Positions 1 to 7,857 of a stretch of 48,437 bases of DNA are shown one piece after another (position 1 is the first letter of the stretch; each line of letters opens with the position of its first letter). The translations under genes and the position numbers were made by a program. The stretch is from Candidatus Fermentibacterota bacterium (GTDB lineage Bacteria > JAFGKV01), in NCBI GenBank assembly GCA_016928395.1, contig JAFGKV010000144.1, positions 1-48,437 on the forward strand. Reading direction: 5' to 3'. The notes under the pieces are model-generated. The model did no database searches. It was not told where the DNA came from and saw only the letters and a list, made by a program, of their open reading frames with translations.

Positions 1-16
1 CATCCGGCATCATGCG

Positions 17-52
17 CCCTCACCCCGCACCCGCGGATGCGGGGGATGAGGG
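17..52. repeat. GC-rich hairpin, repeat-like
   Basis: Arms CCCTCA and CCCCGCA (17-29) pair with TGCGGGG (38-44) and TGAGGG (47-52), with a two-base bulge (45-46) and an 8-nt loop. A very similar loop region (CCGCACC..CGGATGCGGGG) recurs at about 10680-10700 next to the larger dispersed repeat. It is therefore more likely part of a repeat family than a terminator; there is no T-run on either side. Confidence 0.45.
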
Positions 53-88
53 TGATGGGTGCCGCGTGGAGTGAAGTTACAGCTTAGC

Positions 89-130
89 GGGGGCCCCGGG
101 CTCGCCCGGACGATACGTGGTGCAACTTCC
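89..130 (+). repeat. Short partial copy (C) of dispersed intergenic repeat
   Basis: About 42 bases from GGGGGCCCCGG through CGATACGTGG to CAACTTCC align closely with the centre of the larger repeat copies at 10857-10899 (same strand) and about 47027-47075 (opposite strand). Similarity stops beyond this block, so this is a truncated or core-only copy. The stretch 131-222 up to the end of the next gene shows nothing else recognisable. Confidence 0.6.
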
Positions 131-222
131 GGTGCCGCGGCGGGAGGTTGCAGCGTGGGCGGCAGTTGGCACTAGACAGTCCGGGCTGATCGTCGAACCT
201 TCCAACCCTGACTCCTGTGCAG

Positions 223-1329
223 CTACAGATCCGGGAACCACTCCGCCAGGATTCGTGGCCGCGGTCCCATGGCCTTCCACGGTGAGAAGACCCCTGGCCT
301 GGTGGCGCCGATCCAGGAAGGCAAGAACGGGCCTGGCAGCCCAAACCACTCCTTTGACATGATTGGTTGCGGATAGCCGAAATCCCTTAGATCGTCGAGA
401 CCGATGTCGGGTAAGAAGAGCGGCATCGCAAGGGTGAGTTTGGGGAAGTATGCGCATGCCCCGAAGCGGGGGGTGAGGGGCGGTCTGGTTCCCTGGATCA
501 CGTTCCGCCACACCGCCAGCGCACCCAAAGCATGCACACCATACTTCTGCACATACATGCCCCGAAGATCATGAATCACATCGATGTCCAAGGAATCCCC
601 GCGATCCTCGACGCGCACTGTAGTCGCCCGGCCGCACACTCGCGATTCGAAGAGCAGGTCTATCGTGTCGCCATCGTCCAAGGGAAACTCCCTCAGCAGC
701 ACGGGAACGCGCCCCCTCCCGGGAATCTTGATGGCCCGTCGAATCATTCGAAGGCCTCCGTGGCTGGGCTCCACGTGCTCGTCGTGACGAGGCGGCATAT
801 CGTAGTGAAGACAGAGCACGCCCCGGCCGATGAATCCCCCTTGGACGAACCTCAGCGGATACACTGCGGCATTGGGGTAGCGGTCACGGAAGGGTGCCAG
901 GGCGTCGTCACCGCTCAAGGCGAAACCTTGAGCATCACGCGTCATGTCCACCACTAGTCTGAAGCCGTCCCAGGTTCGCAGTTGCACGAAGACCCGGGCC
1001 CGCTCCTCCGCATCCTTCACCCCGTCAGCGGGTCCTGCAAAGTGATGCGCATCGGCCGTGAGAACGATTGCGGCATTGTGCGCCGCGTACGCCGCTCCCA
1101 ATGATTCGATGCTGGCCGCCCGCAGTTGCCGGGCTCCTGCGGAAGAGGCCACATCGCAGGCTGCGCAGGGGTCTTCGGCCGGGTTGCCTCGCGGCAGGGA
1201 CGGGCCGGCAGCCGCATGGTAACCGACGAGAATGCATAGCGACCCAAGCAGATGAAACACAGGGCTTTTCACGACGAACCCCAAGCCCGCAAGAATCCTC
1301 ATGGGATGCCCGCGACGCAGATAGACCAT
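223..1329 (-). CDS. Unknown secreted or membrane-anchored protein
   Basis: I do not recognise this 368-residue protein. It starts with a short basic stretch followed by a hydrophobic segment (about residues 20-41, ending VGYHAAAG), which looks like a signal peptide or anchor, so most of the protein should be outside the cytoplasm. The rest is a mixed alpha/beta-looking chain, with several Trp, Arg and Asp and a Pro/Gly/Trp-rich C-terminus (residues 320-368). Two internal CxxC-like cysteines (CAAC, residues 55-58) follow the signal region. The start is uncertain: Met10 (1302) or a GTG about 20 codons in would also keep the signal segment, and none has a clear ribosome binding site. It is divergent from the selenoprotein gene. 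The reading frame is long and codon use looks normal, so I trust that it is a gene but not any function. Confidence 0.7.
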   Translation of the reverse strand: MVYLRRGHPMRILAGLGFVVKSPVFHLLGSLCILVGYHAAAGPSLPRGNPAEDPCAACDVASSAGARQLRAASIESLGAAYAAHNAAIVLTADAHHFAGPADGVKDAEERARVFVQLRTWDGFRLVVDMTRDAQGFALSGDDALAPFRDRYPNAAVYPLRFVQGGFIGRGVLCLHYDMPPRHDEHVEPSHGGLRMIRRAIKIPGRGRVPVLLREFPLDDGDTIDLLFESRVCGRATTVRVEDRGDSLDIDVIHDLRGMYVQKYGVHALGALAVWRNVIQGTRPPLTPRFGACAYFPKLTLAMPLFLPDIGLDDLRDFGYPQPIMSKEWFGLPGPFLPSWIGATRPGVFSPWKAMGPRPRILAEWFPDL

Positions 1330-1798
1330 GGTTGACGGGAGACTGTTGGCAATGATCCCGCTCCTCGAACCCCCCCTCCAGACTTCCTCCCGTGACGCCG
1401 AGTTCTGAGCACACAGGGTCAGTCATCAGTTGCACGCTCCCCGATCGAGACGCTACCGACTCCTCCCACCCGTTCACCCATCCTCCCGCCATTCTATGCC
1501 CCGCACGCGTTCGTGCGAAGTGAAGCCTGCTTCCCGTTTGGTGAAACGACTGTCACCGAAACGGATCCTCACGGGGGATCGGAGGAAGGGGAAGAGGTGT
1601 TTCAAGAGGAGATGAAGCACGTAACAACCTTGTGCGACAACGGTGCCTGCGCAAGTCAAAGAGGCCGGCACGCATGTCGTGGAGTCCCTGGTCTGTGGCA
1701 TGCGTATTGCTTGACGATGCTGCAGCGCCGGCCAACTTCATCCCGGTACTCGATGAACCAGCCACCCGCCTGACCGCAGGCAGTTCGGAGGAATCCTC
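1330..1798. other. Divergent intergenic region, no gene seen
   Basis: About 470 bases separate two divergently oriented genes, so promoters for both should lie here. Short frames on both strands lack credible ribosome binding sites and conserved sequence. A TTGACG at 1711-1716 could be a -35 element for the plus-strand gene, but no good -10 lies at the right distance, so I do not call it. The only clear signal is the GGAGGA ribosome binding site at 1787-1792. Confidence 0.5.
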
Positions 1799-3178
1799 GT
1801 GACGCGATGTTTGGTTTCTGGATTACTCATCACCGCCATCGTGGCCGCCGCGCTCCTCGTGCCGGGAGATGGCAATGCCGGCCCGGGCAAGGGAGCTCTC
1901 ACCATCGTCTACACGGGAGACGTAGTCGGCACCATAGAACCCTGTGGGTGAGGCGGCGCCCAACAGGGCGGGCTGGCCCGGCGGGCCACCATACTCAGCA
2001 GATTCAGGGATGAGGGCGAGTATCTCCTTGTGGATTCAGGCGATTTCTCGGGGAAGAACAATGTGCAGGGCCGCTTTCAGGCGGAAGCGGTATTGGAGTC
2101 CATGGCCAGGGCCGGGTACCACGCCGCTGCCCTGGGCGAACGTGAGCTTGGCCTGGGCAGAGCATTCGTTGATTCCATCATCGAGGCCATGCCGTTCCCG
2201 CTGCTGGCAGCCAATCTGGTCGATCCCGTCACGGGCGCACGATTAACCAAGACCTATGAGATCGTCGATGTCGGCACGGTGCGGGTCGGCATTCTCGGCC
2301 TGGTCATGAAGACCGCACCGGGAAACGTTGACACCGCAGTCTTCAGGATCGAAGACCCCATGCAGTGGGCACAACAACTGGTACCGGAGATAGCGGCCAA
2401 GAGCGACGTCGTGGTGGTGCTCGCCCACTTAGGCTGGGGAGGGGCGTTCTCCCTGGCGCAACAGGTCCCCGGAATCGATGTCATCGTGTCCGGCCATGGG
2501 TCGTATGCCACGGAACAGCCTCAACGGGTAGGTGAGACTGTGCTCGTCCAGGCGGGGGATCAGGGCAAGCGGGTCGGGCGCCTGAGCATCACGGGCGAGA
2601 TAAAGAAGGGGAAATTCTCGGGAACACTGACTACTCTGGGCAGAGATGTACCCGATGATCCTGACATCAAAAATCTCGTTTCGCACTACAGCATTCGGGT
2701 CAGGGAGTACTACTCCAGCCTCAACCACGGTGCCCGTACATCCCCTGCACCCACGCAGGTCAGCCAGCGTTACGGCGGTGCACAGCAATGCCGCGCATGC
2801 CACGCCCCGGTGTATGAGCGATGGCTGGAGACCGGGCATTCCCATGCCATGGCAACGCTGGAGCACAGAGGCAAGCACTTCGACCCCGAGTGCGTCCGGT
2901 GCCATAGCACAGGCTACGGAAAGCCGACCGGTTTCATCAGCATGAAGGTGAACCCTGATCTCGCCAATGTCCAATGTGAGCAATGTCACGGCCAAGGCAG
3001 CCTGCATATCATGTACCGTACCAAGGGCGATGCGTCCCTGGAGGGGTTGAATCCCGTTATGGCAGAGAGGGCACGGAAGTTCCCGGTGGTTGGGCCAACG
3101 GTGTGCCTCCAGTGCCACACTCCCGATCGGGACCCCGATTTCACCTACCGGGAGGGAGACCTCACCGGTATCCACTAG
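1799..3178 (+). CDS. UshA-like phosphoesterase / tetraheme cytochrome, probable selenoprotein (TGA at 1949-1951)
   Basis: Reading from GTG 1799, which has GGAGGA six bases upstream, gives a signal peptide (about residues 1-27), then a metallophosphatase/5'-nucleotidase-like domain and a C-terminal cytochrome c554-like region. An in-frame TGA falls at residue 51 within the motif EPCG-U-GGAQQGGLARR, and the same frame continues open to 3178 (459 residues). Both sides of the TGA match this family, whose members usually have Cys at that place, so Cys49-Gly50-Sec51 would form a CxU redox pair. Phosphoesterase landmarks in degenerate form are VDSGDF (about 77-82), GERELG, LAHLGWGG and VSGHGS. Four CxxCH heme sites lie at about 331, 365, 393 and 436. 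The protein should be exported and redox-active; the substrate is unknown. UshA-like selenoproteins have been described before. The alternatives are a sequencing error (TGC/TGT to TGA) or a pseudogene. Confidence 0.82.
1949..1990 (+). promoter_or_regulatory. Candidate selenocysteine UGA codon with bacterial SECIS-like hairpin
   Basis: Downstream of TGA 1949-1951, TGGCCC (1974-1979) pairs perfectly with GGGCCA (1983-1988) around the loop GGC. A second possible stem, CGCCC/GGGCG, lies at 1957-1969. Bacterial SECIS elements need a stem-loop whose apical loop lies roughly 16-37 nt after the UGA and has a G near its start. Here the loop begins 28 nt after the TGA with GG. This fits, but in sequence this GC-rich small hairpins are common, so it is supporting evidence only. 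Confidence 0.5.
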
Positions 3179-3475
3179 GCTCTCTGCGGATGCAGTCGCT
3201 CAGGTGACAGGGTTCTCCAGAGACATCGATGACAGAAAGGTGGCCTCGCCGAAGACTGGAAGCACCTAATGCGAGTCGGCAGCCCGGGCGCAAGGTGCCG
3301 CACTCTGAGGTCCGAAGCGGATGGCTCTGTCTAGACGGGGATGTGGACGTGGGCAAGACTGAACTTCCCGAACCCCGAACCCTTGCTCGTACCCGGGTAT
3401 ACGGTCCAAGGTCAGTCACCACAGAGATTGCTAGACCATTGACTATCGAACGCCGGTCGAGAAGAGGGGGCCGCC

Positions 3476-4864
3476 ATGCACCACCCAGATAGGACCCGCG
3501 GCATACCCCGTGCGGTGGCCTTGCACTATTCCGTTGCGCCGGCCGTGCCCGCGTCTGCCGAGGATGGTGTGGTGGAAGTGGTAGCTGCAGAGGCGCTTGT
3601 GCCTGCATCCGTAGCGGAGATCGAACAACTGACAGGTGTTCGGATTCGCGTGTCGGGCGTTTCCCGAGAGGGCTACCAGGCGAGGCTTGCGCAGGTCTAC
3701 GGCATCGGGGCTGCCGCCATTGAGGAAGACCGAGCGTCTCCTCCCCCAGGAGAGGCCATCCTGCCTCCCGAGGCAGGCGTCGTTCGCTTTGTTGACGAGA
3801 TTATCGCTGAGGCCGTGCGGCGAGGGGCCACCGATCTGCACCTTGAACCCTCCGTCGATGGCCTGCGTATCCGCCTCCGCGTCGACGGGTTGCTACAGGC
3901 CGTGCAGGCACCCCACGATCTGACCGCTCACGACCGGCGTATCGTAGCCCGAATCAAGGTCATGGCCGGCCTTGACTCGACTCCCTCGACAACGCCCCGG
4001 GACGGCGCGATCCGCCGAGACGGGCGAGACCTCAGGATTTCCGTACTGCCGACTGCGGCAGGCGAGGCCGTGCATGTGCGCATTCTGCCGCAGTGGGGCG
4101 ACTTCCCTACTGTGGAAGAACTGGGCGTTTCCCCTGACAGGGGCCGCATGTTGCGGAACCTCATGCGGATGCGCAGCGGGCTTGTGGTGGCGTGTGGACC
4201 AACAGGCTCGGGAAAGAGCACGACGCTCCACGTTCTGCTCCGCACTGGCGTTCCGTCTACGGAGAAGGTCATCACTGTGGAAGATCCGGTGGAGTTTCGA
4301 ATTCCGGAAGCGGTGCAGGTCGAGGTGAGCCCCGTGCTCACCTTCGCTGACGCCCTTCGGGCGGTTCTGCGCCATGATCCCGATGTGATACTGGTGGGTG
4401 AGATGCGCGACGCGGAGAGCGCACGGATCGCCCTGCAGGCTTCCCTCACGGGCCACCTCGTGCTCACCAGCCTTCATACCGACGATGAGGCGCAAGCCAT
4501 CACCCGCCTCTTGACGCTGGGCATGGATCGTCCCCTGCTGGCGGCCGCGCTGAGAGCGCTGATCTCTCAGCGGCTGGTCCGCAGAGGGTGCAGGGCATGC
4601 CAGGGAACCGGCTTCTCGCACAGCAGTCAGTGCGAAGTCTGCCGGGGCAGTGGTTACCGGGGACGGGTTGGACTGTTTCGCGTCACCATGGTCCGCGCTC
4701 TGGTTCGCCAGATGATCGAGGGCGGATCCCCAGAAGAGGAGATTCGGGAGCACATGGACAGCGCTGGTGAGCCATCGCTGCACGCACAGGCCCGGCGGAT
4801 GGCTGATGAAGGCATGACCACAGAGGCCGAGATCGCGCGGGTCATGGGATTGTCGATGCCATGA
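3476..4864 (+). CDS. gspE: Type II secretion / type IV pilus-like assembly ATPase GspE
   Basis: This 462-residue protein is a hexameric cytoplasmic ATPase that powers pseudopilus assembly. Visible motifs are Walker A GPTGSGKSTT (241-250), Asp box TVEDPVE (267-273), Walker B DPDVILVGEMRD (301-312), His box TGHLVLTSLHTDD (325-337), and a zinc-binding CxxC pair (CRAC 372-375, CEVC 386-389). An N2-type domain with TDLHLEP sits at about 119-125. The N1 domain is short and the loop before the Walker A box reads STPSTTPRDG where family members usually carry RRLPQDG. The ATG at 3476 has GAGGGGG six bases upstream. It overlaps gspF by four bases (ATGA), indicating translational coupling. No secretin gene accompanies it here. 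Confidence 0.93.
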   Translation: MHHPDRTRGIPRAVALHYSVAPAVPASAEDGVVEVVAAEALVPASVAEIEQLTGVRIRVSGVSREGYQARLAQVYGIGAAAIEEDRASPPPGEAILPPEAGVVRFVDEIIAEAVRRGATDLHLEPSVDGLRIRLRVDGLLQAVQAPHDLTAHDRRIVARIKVMAGLDSTPSTTPRDGAIRRDGRDLRISVLPTAAGEAVHVRILPQWGDFPTVEELGVSPDRGRMLRNLMRMRSGLVVACGPTGSGKSTTLHVLLRTGVPSTEKVITVEDPVEFRIPEAVQVEVSPVLTFADALRAVLRHDPDVILVGEMRDAESARIALQASLTGHLVLTSLHTDDEAQAITRLLTLGMDRPLLAAALRALISQRLVRRGCRACQGTGFSHSSQCEVCRGSGYRGRVGLFRVTMVRALVRQMIEGGSPEEEIREHMDSAGEPSLHAQARRMADEGMTTEAEIARVMGLSMP

Positions 4865-5859
4865 ACCCAGACGCTCAGGCTGACTACTGCGCGGATTTGG
4901 CGCTGCTCTTGCAGCACGGAACCCCCATGGCCGAGGCGTGCGACCTCCTGGCCGGGGAGGCAGGTGTGGGGTCGATCGAGATGCAGATCGCATCCGGCGT
5001 GAAGAGCGGCGAATCACTCCGCCACGCCCTGGAGGCTACCCGTGTGCCCTCCTGGGCGCTGGCTGCAGTCGAGGCCACGGAGACCACGGGAAGGCCCGCC
5101 GATGGTCTCGACCTGGCCTCCCGGGTGCTCCGGGAGCATCGGGTCTGGCGCGACCGGATGATCCGAGTGACCACCTATCCGCTACTAGTGCTGGGTTCGT
5201 CGCTGCTGCTGGGCCTCATTCTGTTCCGCAGCATCCTCCCCACCATCTCTGTCTTGGCCGAGGAGTTGGGGGCAGATCTCCCGTTGGCCACGCGCACGGC
5301 GTTGGTTCTTGGCCACGCAGCGATGTCTCCGGTAGCCTGGGTGATTGCCCTCGTCGCGCTTGGTGGCACCTTGGCCCTGGCATCAGACCAGGGCCGGCTG
5401 CGTGCCGCGGCATCGAGGCTGCCCGTCATGGCAGAGGTCATCCGTATGGACGAATCCCGGCGGTACTTCGGCGTCCTCGGCGCACTACTGGCAGCCTCGG
5501 TGCCCTTGGATCGAGCCATGGAAAGGACGGCGCACTTGGTCGTCAACGCCTCGTGGCACGCGGAAGTACTCGAGCTGGCGCGCAGGGTGCGAGCGGGTGA
5601 CTCGCCGGCTGCAGCGGCCCGAGATGTGCGGTGGTTCCCCACACGGGTGGCCAGGGTCCTGGCGGTAGCCGAGACCGCCGGCACACTGCATCAAGCGTGC
5701 AGCTCATTGGCCGATTATGCCGAGCGTGTCCTGACCAGGCGGCTCGATGGGCTGGCCCGATGGGTGCCGCTGATTCTACTGGCCGCAGCGGCCGCGTTCA
5801 TCGCATTCCTCGCGCAGGCCTTACTCATGCCTGCCTTCCAGATCGACATAGCTCTGTGA
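4861..5859 (+). CDS. gspF: Type II secretion inner-membrane platform protein GspF
   Basis: GspF is the polytopic platform on which GspE and the pseudopilins assemble. The 332-residue protein carries two T2SSF repeats (about 7-120 and 195-315). Hydrophobic segments follow the first repeat (about 103-124 and 145-165), and a last one lies near the C-terminus (about 300-325). It is shorter than the usual ~400 residues because the N-terminal extension is missing. The ATG overlaps the gspE stop by four bases, and gspG starts eight bases after its own stop, so the three genes form one operon. Identity is clear from the domain pattern and the neighbours. Confidence 0.9.
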   Translation: MNPDAQADYCADLALLLQHGTPMAEACDLLAGEAGVGSIEMQIASGVKSGESLRHALEATRVPSWALAAVEATETTGRPADGLDLASRVLREHRVWRDRMIRVTTYPLLVLGSSLLLGLILFRSILPTISVLAEELGADLPLATRTALVLGHAAMSPVAWVIALVALGGTLALASDQGRLRAAASRLPVMAEVIRMDESRRYFGVLGALLAASVPLDRAMERTAHLVVNASWHAEVLELARRVRAGDSPAAAARDVRWFPTRVARVLAVAETAGTLHQACSSLADYAERVLTRRLDGLARWVPLILLAAAAAFIAFLAQALLMPAFQIDIAL

Positions 5860-5867
5860 GGTACATC

Positions 5868-6293
5868 ATGCGACGGTCTCGTTCTGGCTTTACTCTACTC
5901 GAGCTGATGCTCGTTCTGGCGATTCTCGCTGCGTTGGCCTATATGGCAGTGCCTCGCTTCGCCGGTCGTGCTCGCCGGGCCAAAGTGGCCACGGCCGGTA
6001 CCGACATCCGGCTTAATCTTCCCGCAGCTCTGGATATGTACGAATTGGACAGTGGGATATACCCCACGACGCAACAGGGTCTGGCAGCCCTCATCGAGAA
6101 GCCGGTCACCGAACCAGCGCCTGCAGGCTGGGATGGCCCCTACCTCAGGCGGCCCGTGCTTCCTCGCGATCCGTGGGGCAATCCCTATGTCTACCGCCAC
6201 CCTCCTACCAGGCCGGGTCTGGACTACGAGATCCTTTCCGCCGGCCCCGACGGCATCGAAGGCACGGCCGACGACATCACGAACTGGGAGTGA
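5868..6293 (+). CDS. gspG: Major pseudopilin GspG
   Basis: The protein begins MRRSRSGFTLLELMLVLAI, a classic prepilin leader cut between Gly and Phe, with Glu at position +5. The C-terminal half has the GspG pattern: YPTTQQGLAALIEKP, WDGPYLRR, DPWGNPYVYR, and an Asp-rich end (GPDGIEGTADDITNW) that matches the calcium-binding site of GspG. At 141 residues it is of normal family length. The ATG follows TGAGG seven bases upstream and lies just after gspF. Longer upstream starts in this frame would bury the prepilin leader and are rejected. The gene end overlaps by 17 bases the convergent aldehyde dehydrogenase. A prepilin peptidase must be encoded elsewhere. Confidence 0.94.
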   Translation: MRRSRSGFTLLELMLVLAILAALAYMAVPRFAGRARRAKVATAGTDIRLNLPAALDMYELDSGIYPTTQQGLAALIEKPVTEPAPAGWDGPYLRRPVLPRDPWGNPYVYRHPPTRPGLDYEILSAGPDGIEGTADDITNWE

Positions 6294-7725
6294 GCCCAGG
6301 ACTCTGCGGCATCTCCACGACCATGATGCGCTGCTCGGTCATCTCACGGATGGCCGAGGCGACCCCCTCCCGGCCTAAGCCCGAATCCTTCACACCCCCG
6401 TACGGCATACTGTCAACCCTGAACATCGAGGAATCGTTCACGATGACGCCGCCGACGTGCAAGGCATCGAAGGCCGCCAGAGCACTATCGAGCCTTCCGG
6501 TAAAAATTCCCGCCTGGAGCCCGAACCGTGAGCCGTTCACCGCATCGAGGGCCTCGCCCAGGCTGCTGTAGGGCTGCACCACTGTGAGCGGTGCAAACGC
6601 CTCCTCAGCCACAACCCGGCACGACTCCGGCACATCAGCCAAGACTGTCGCTTCCACCAGCCTGCCCCGACGTTTCCCACCCATCAATAGCCTTCCCCCC
6701 GCGTCCACCGCCTCACGAACCCATTGCTCGATCCGCGATGCGGCCGCATCGTTGATCACCGGACCGATGTCGGTGGCAGGATCCATGGGATCGCCCAGCT
6801 TGAGGGCATTCACCTCGGGCAGATAGTGTTCGTGGAATGCATCCCACGCGCTGCGGTGCACAAAGACACGCTGCACCGAGATGCACACCTGCCCGGCATA
6901 TGCGTAGCCTCCCACCGCAATCCTCTTCGCCGCACGGGCAAGATCCGCATCTGGTTCAACGATTACCGCCGCGTTTCCCCCCAGTTCGAGGCATACGCGT
7001 TTCTTACCGCAGGCGCCCTTGACACCCCAACCCACCTCGGCGCTTCCCGTGAAGGTGACCATGGCGATCCGTTCATCGGCAACCAGGACCCCGGCGTCAG
7101 CGGCGCTGCACGGCACCACATTGCACGCTCCCGGAGGCAGTCCCGCCTCGCTGAGGATCTGGGCCAGACGCAGGGCGGATATCGGCGTCGCCGAGGCCGG
7201 CTTCACCACGATGGCATTGCCGGCGGCCAGGGCAGGCGCCACCTTGTGGGCTACCAGGTTCAAGGGGAAGTTGAACGGTGTGATCCCCGCGATGGCGCCG
7301 ATGGGCATCCGCCGGGTAATGCCGAGACGACGCGTGCCGTTGGGGCTCACATCCAACGGCAAGGCTTCACCCGCCAAGGCTGATACCTCCCCGGCCGCGA
7401 GGGAAAAGGTCACCGCCGCGCGGCGTACCTCGGCCCTGGCATGCCGGATGGGCTTGCCCGCTTCGCCCGCGATGATCTCCGCCAGCTCGTCTGCGCGCTC
7501 CGAGAGCAGGCCGGAAGTACGCCGGAGGATCTCCTGGCGCCGGTAGAGCGCCGTGTCCCGCATGATGCGCGCTCCGAGAATCGTTGCCTCGATGGCACGC
7601 TCCACCAAGGCGCCATCGCCCCAACTCACCTCGGCCACGAGCCCGTCATCATAGGGGCTGCGTATGCCTCGCGTGAGCGTGCCCTCGATAGGGCATCCGT
7701 CGACGAAAGGAAAGAATCTCTTCAC
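6277..7725 (-). CDS. NAD(P)-dependent aldehyde dehydrogenase
   Basis: A 482-residue member of the aldehyde dehydrogenase superfamily. Catalytic residues are visible: Asn152 in TPFNFPLN, Glu247 in LELGGN and nucleophile Cys281 in AGQVCIS. The cofactor-binding FTGSAEVG and the EEAFAPL motif are also present. The family oxidises aldehydes to acids; this sequence resembles the lactaldehyde/glyceraldehyde-3-phosphate branch, but I cannot fix the substrate. I chose GTG 7725 because GGAGGTG lies six bases upstream and the protein then begins at the usual place (KRFFPFVDG); ATG 7752, nine codons earlier, also has a weaker site. It is a single gene with no obvious partner, convergent with gspG. Confidence 0.9.
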   Translation of the reverse strand: MKRFFPFVDGCPIEGTLTRGIRSPYDDGLVAEVSWGDGALVERAIEATILGARIMRDTALYRRQEILRRTSGLLSERADELAEIIAGEAGKPIRHARAEVRRAAVTFSLAAGEVSALAGEALPLDVSPNGTRRLGITRRMPIGAIAGITPFNFPLNLVAHKVAPALAAGNAIVVKPASATPISALRLAQILSEAGLPPGACNVVPCSAADAGVLVADERIAMVTFTGSAEVGWGVKGACGKKRVCLELGGNAAVIVEPDADLARAAKRIAVGGYAYAGQVCISVQRVFVHRSAWDAFHEHYLPEVNALKLGDPMDPATDIGPVINDAAASRIEQWVREAVDAGGRLLMGGKRRGRLVEATVLADVPESCRVVAEEAFAPLTVVQPYSSLGEALDAVNGSRFGLQAGIFTGRLDSALAAFDALHVGGVIVNDSSMFRVDSMPYGGVKDSGLGREGVASAIREMTEQRIMVVEMPQSPGLTPSS

Positions 7726-7857
7726 GGCGCACCTCCATATCCTCGCATGCATGGCGCTCTCCCGTGAAAACGGGCCGACACGCGTCCGCGGTTTCCTCGC
7801 AGGGGCTCTTCTGCTTTCTTGCCTCGTACAACTCGTACCCGATGGAAAGAGATGTCA

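Noticed and set aside
1949-1951. TGA reassigned genome-wide to an amino acid
   Set aside because: Other clear genes in the window (for example gspF and the HD-GYP gene) end properly at TGA.
3893-5017. A 374-codon minus-strand open frame
   Set aside because: Shadow of gspE/gspF, whose motifs are unmistakable on the plus strand.
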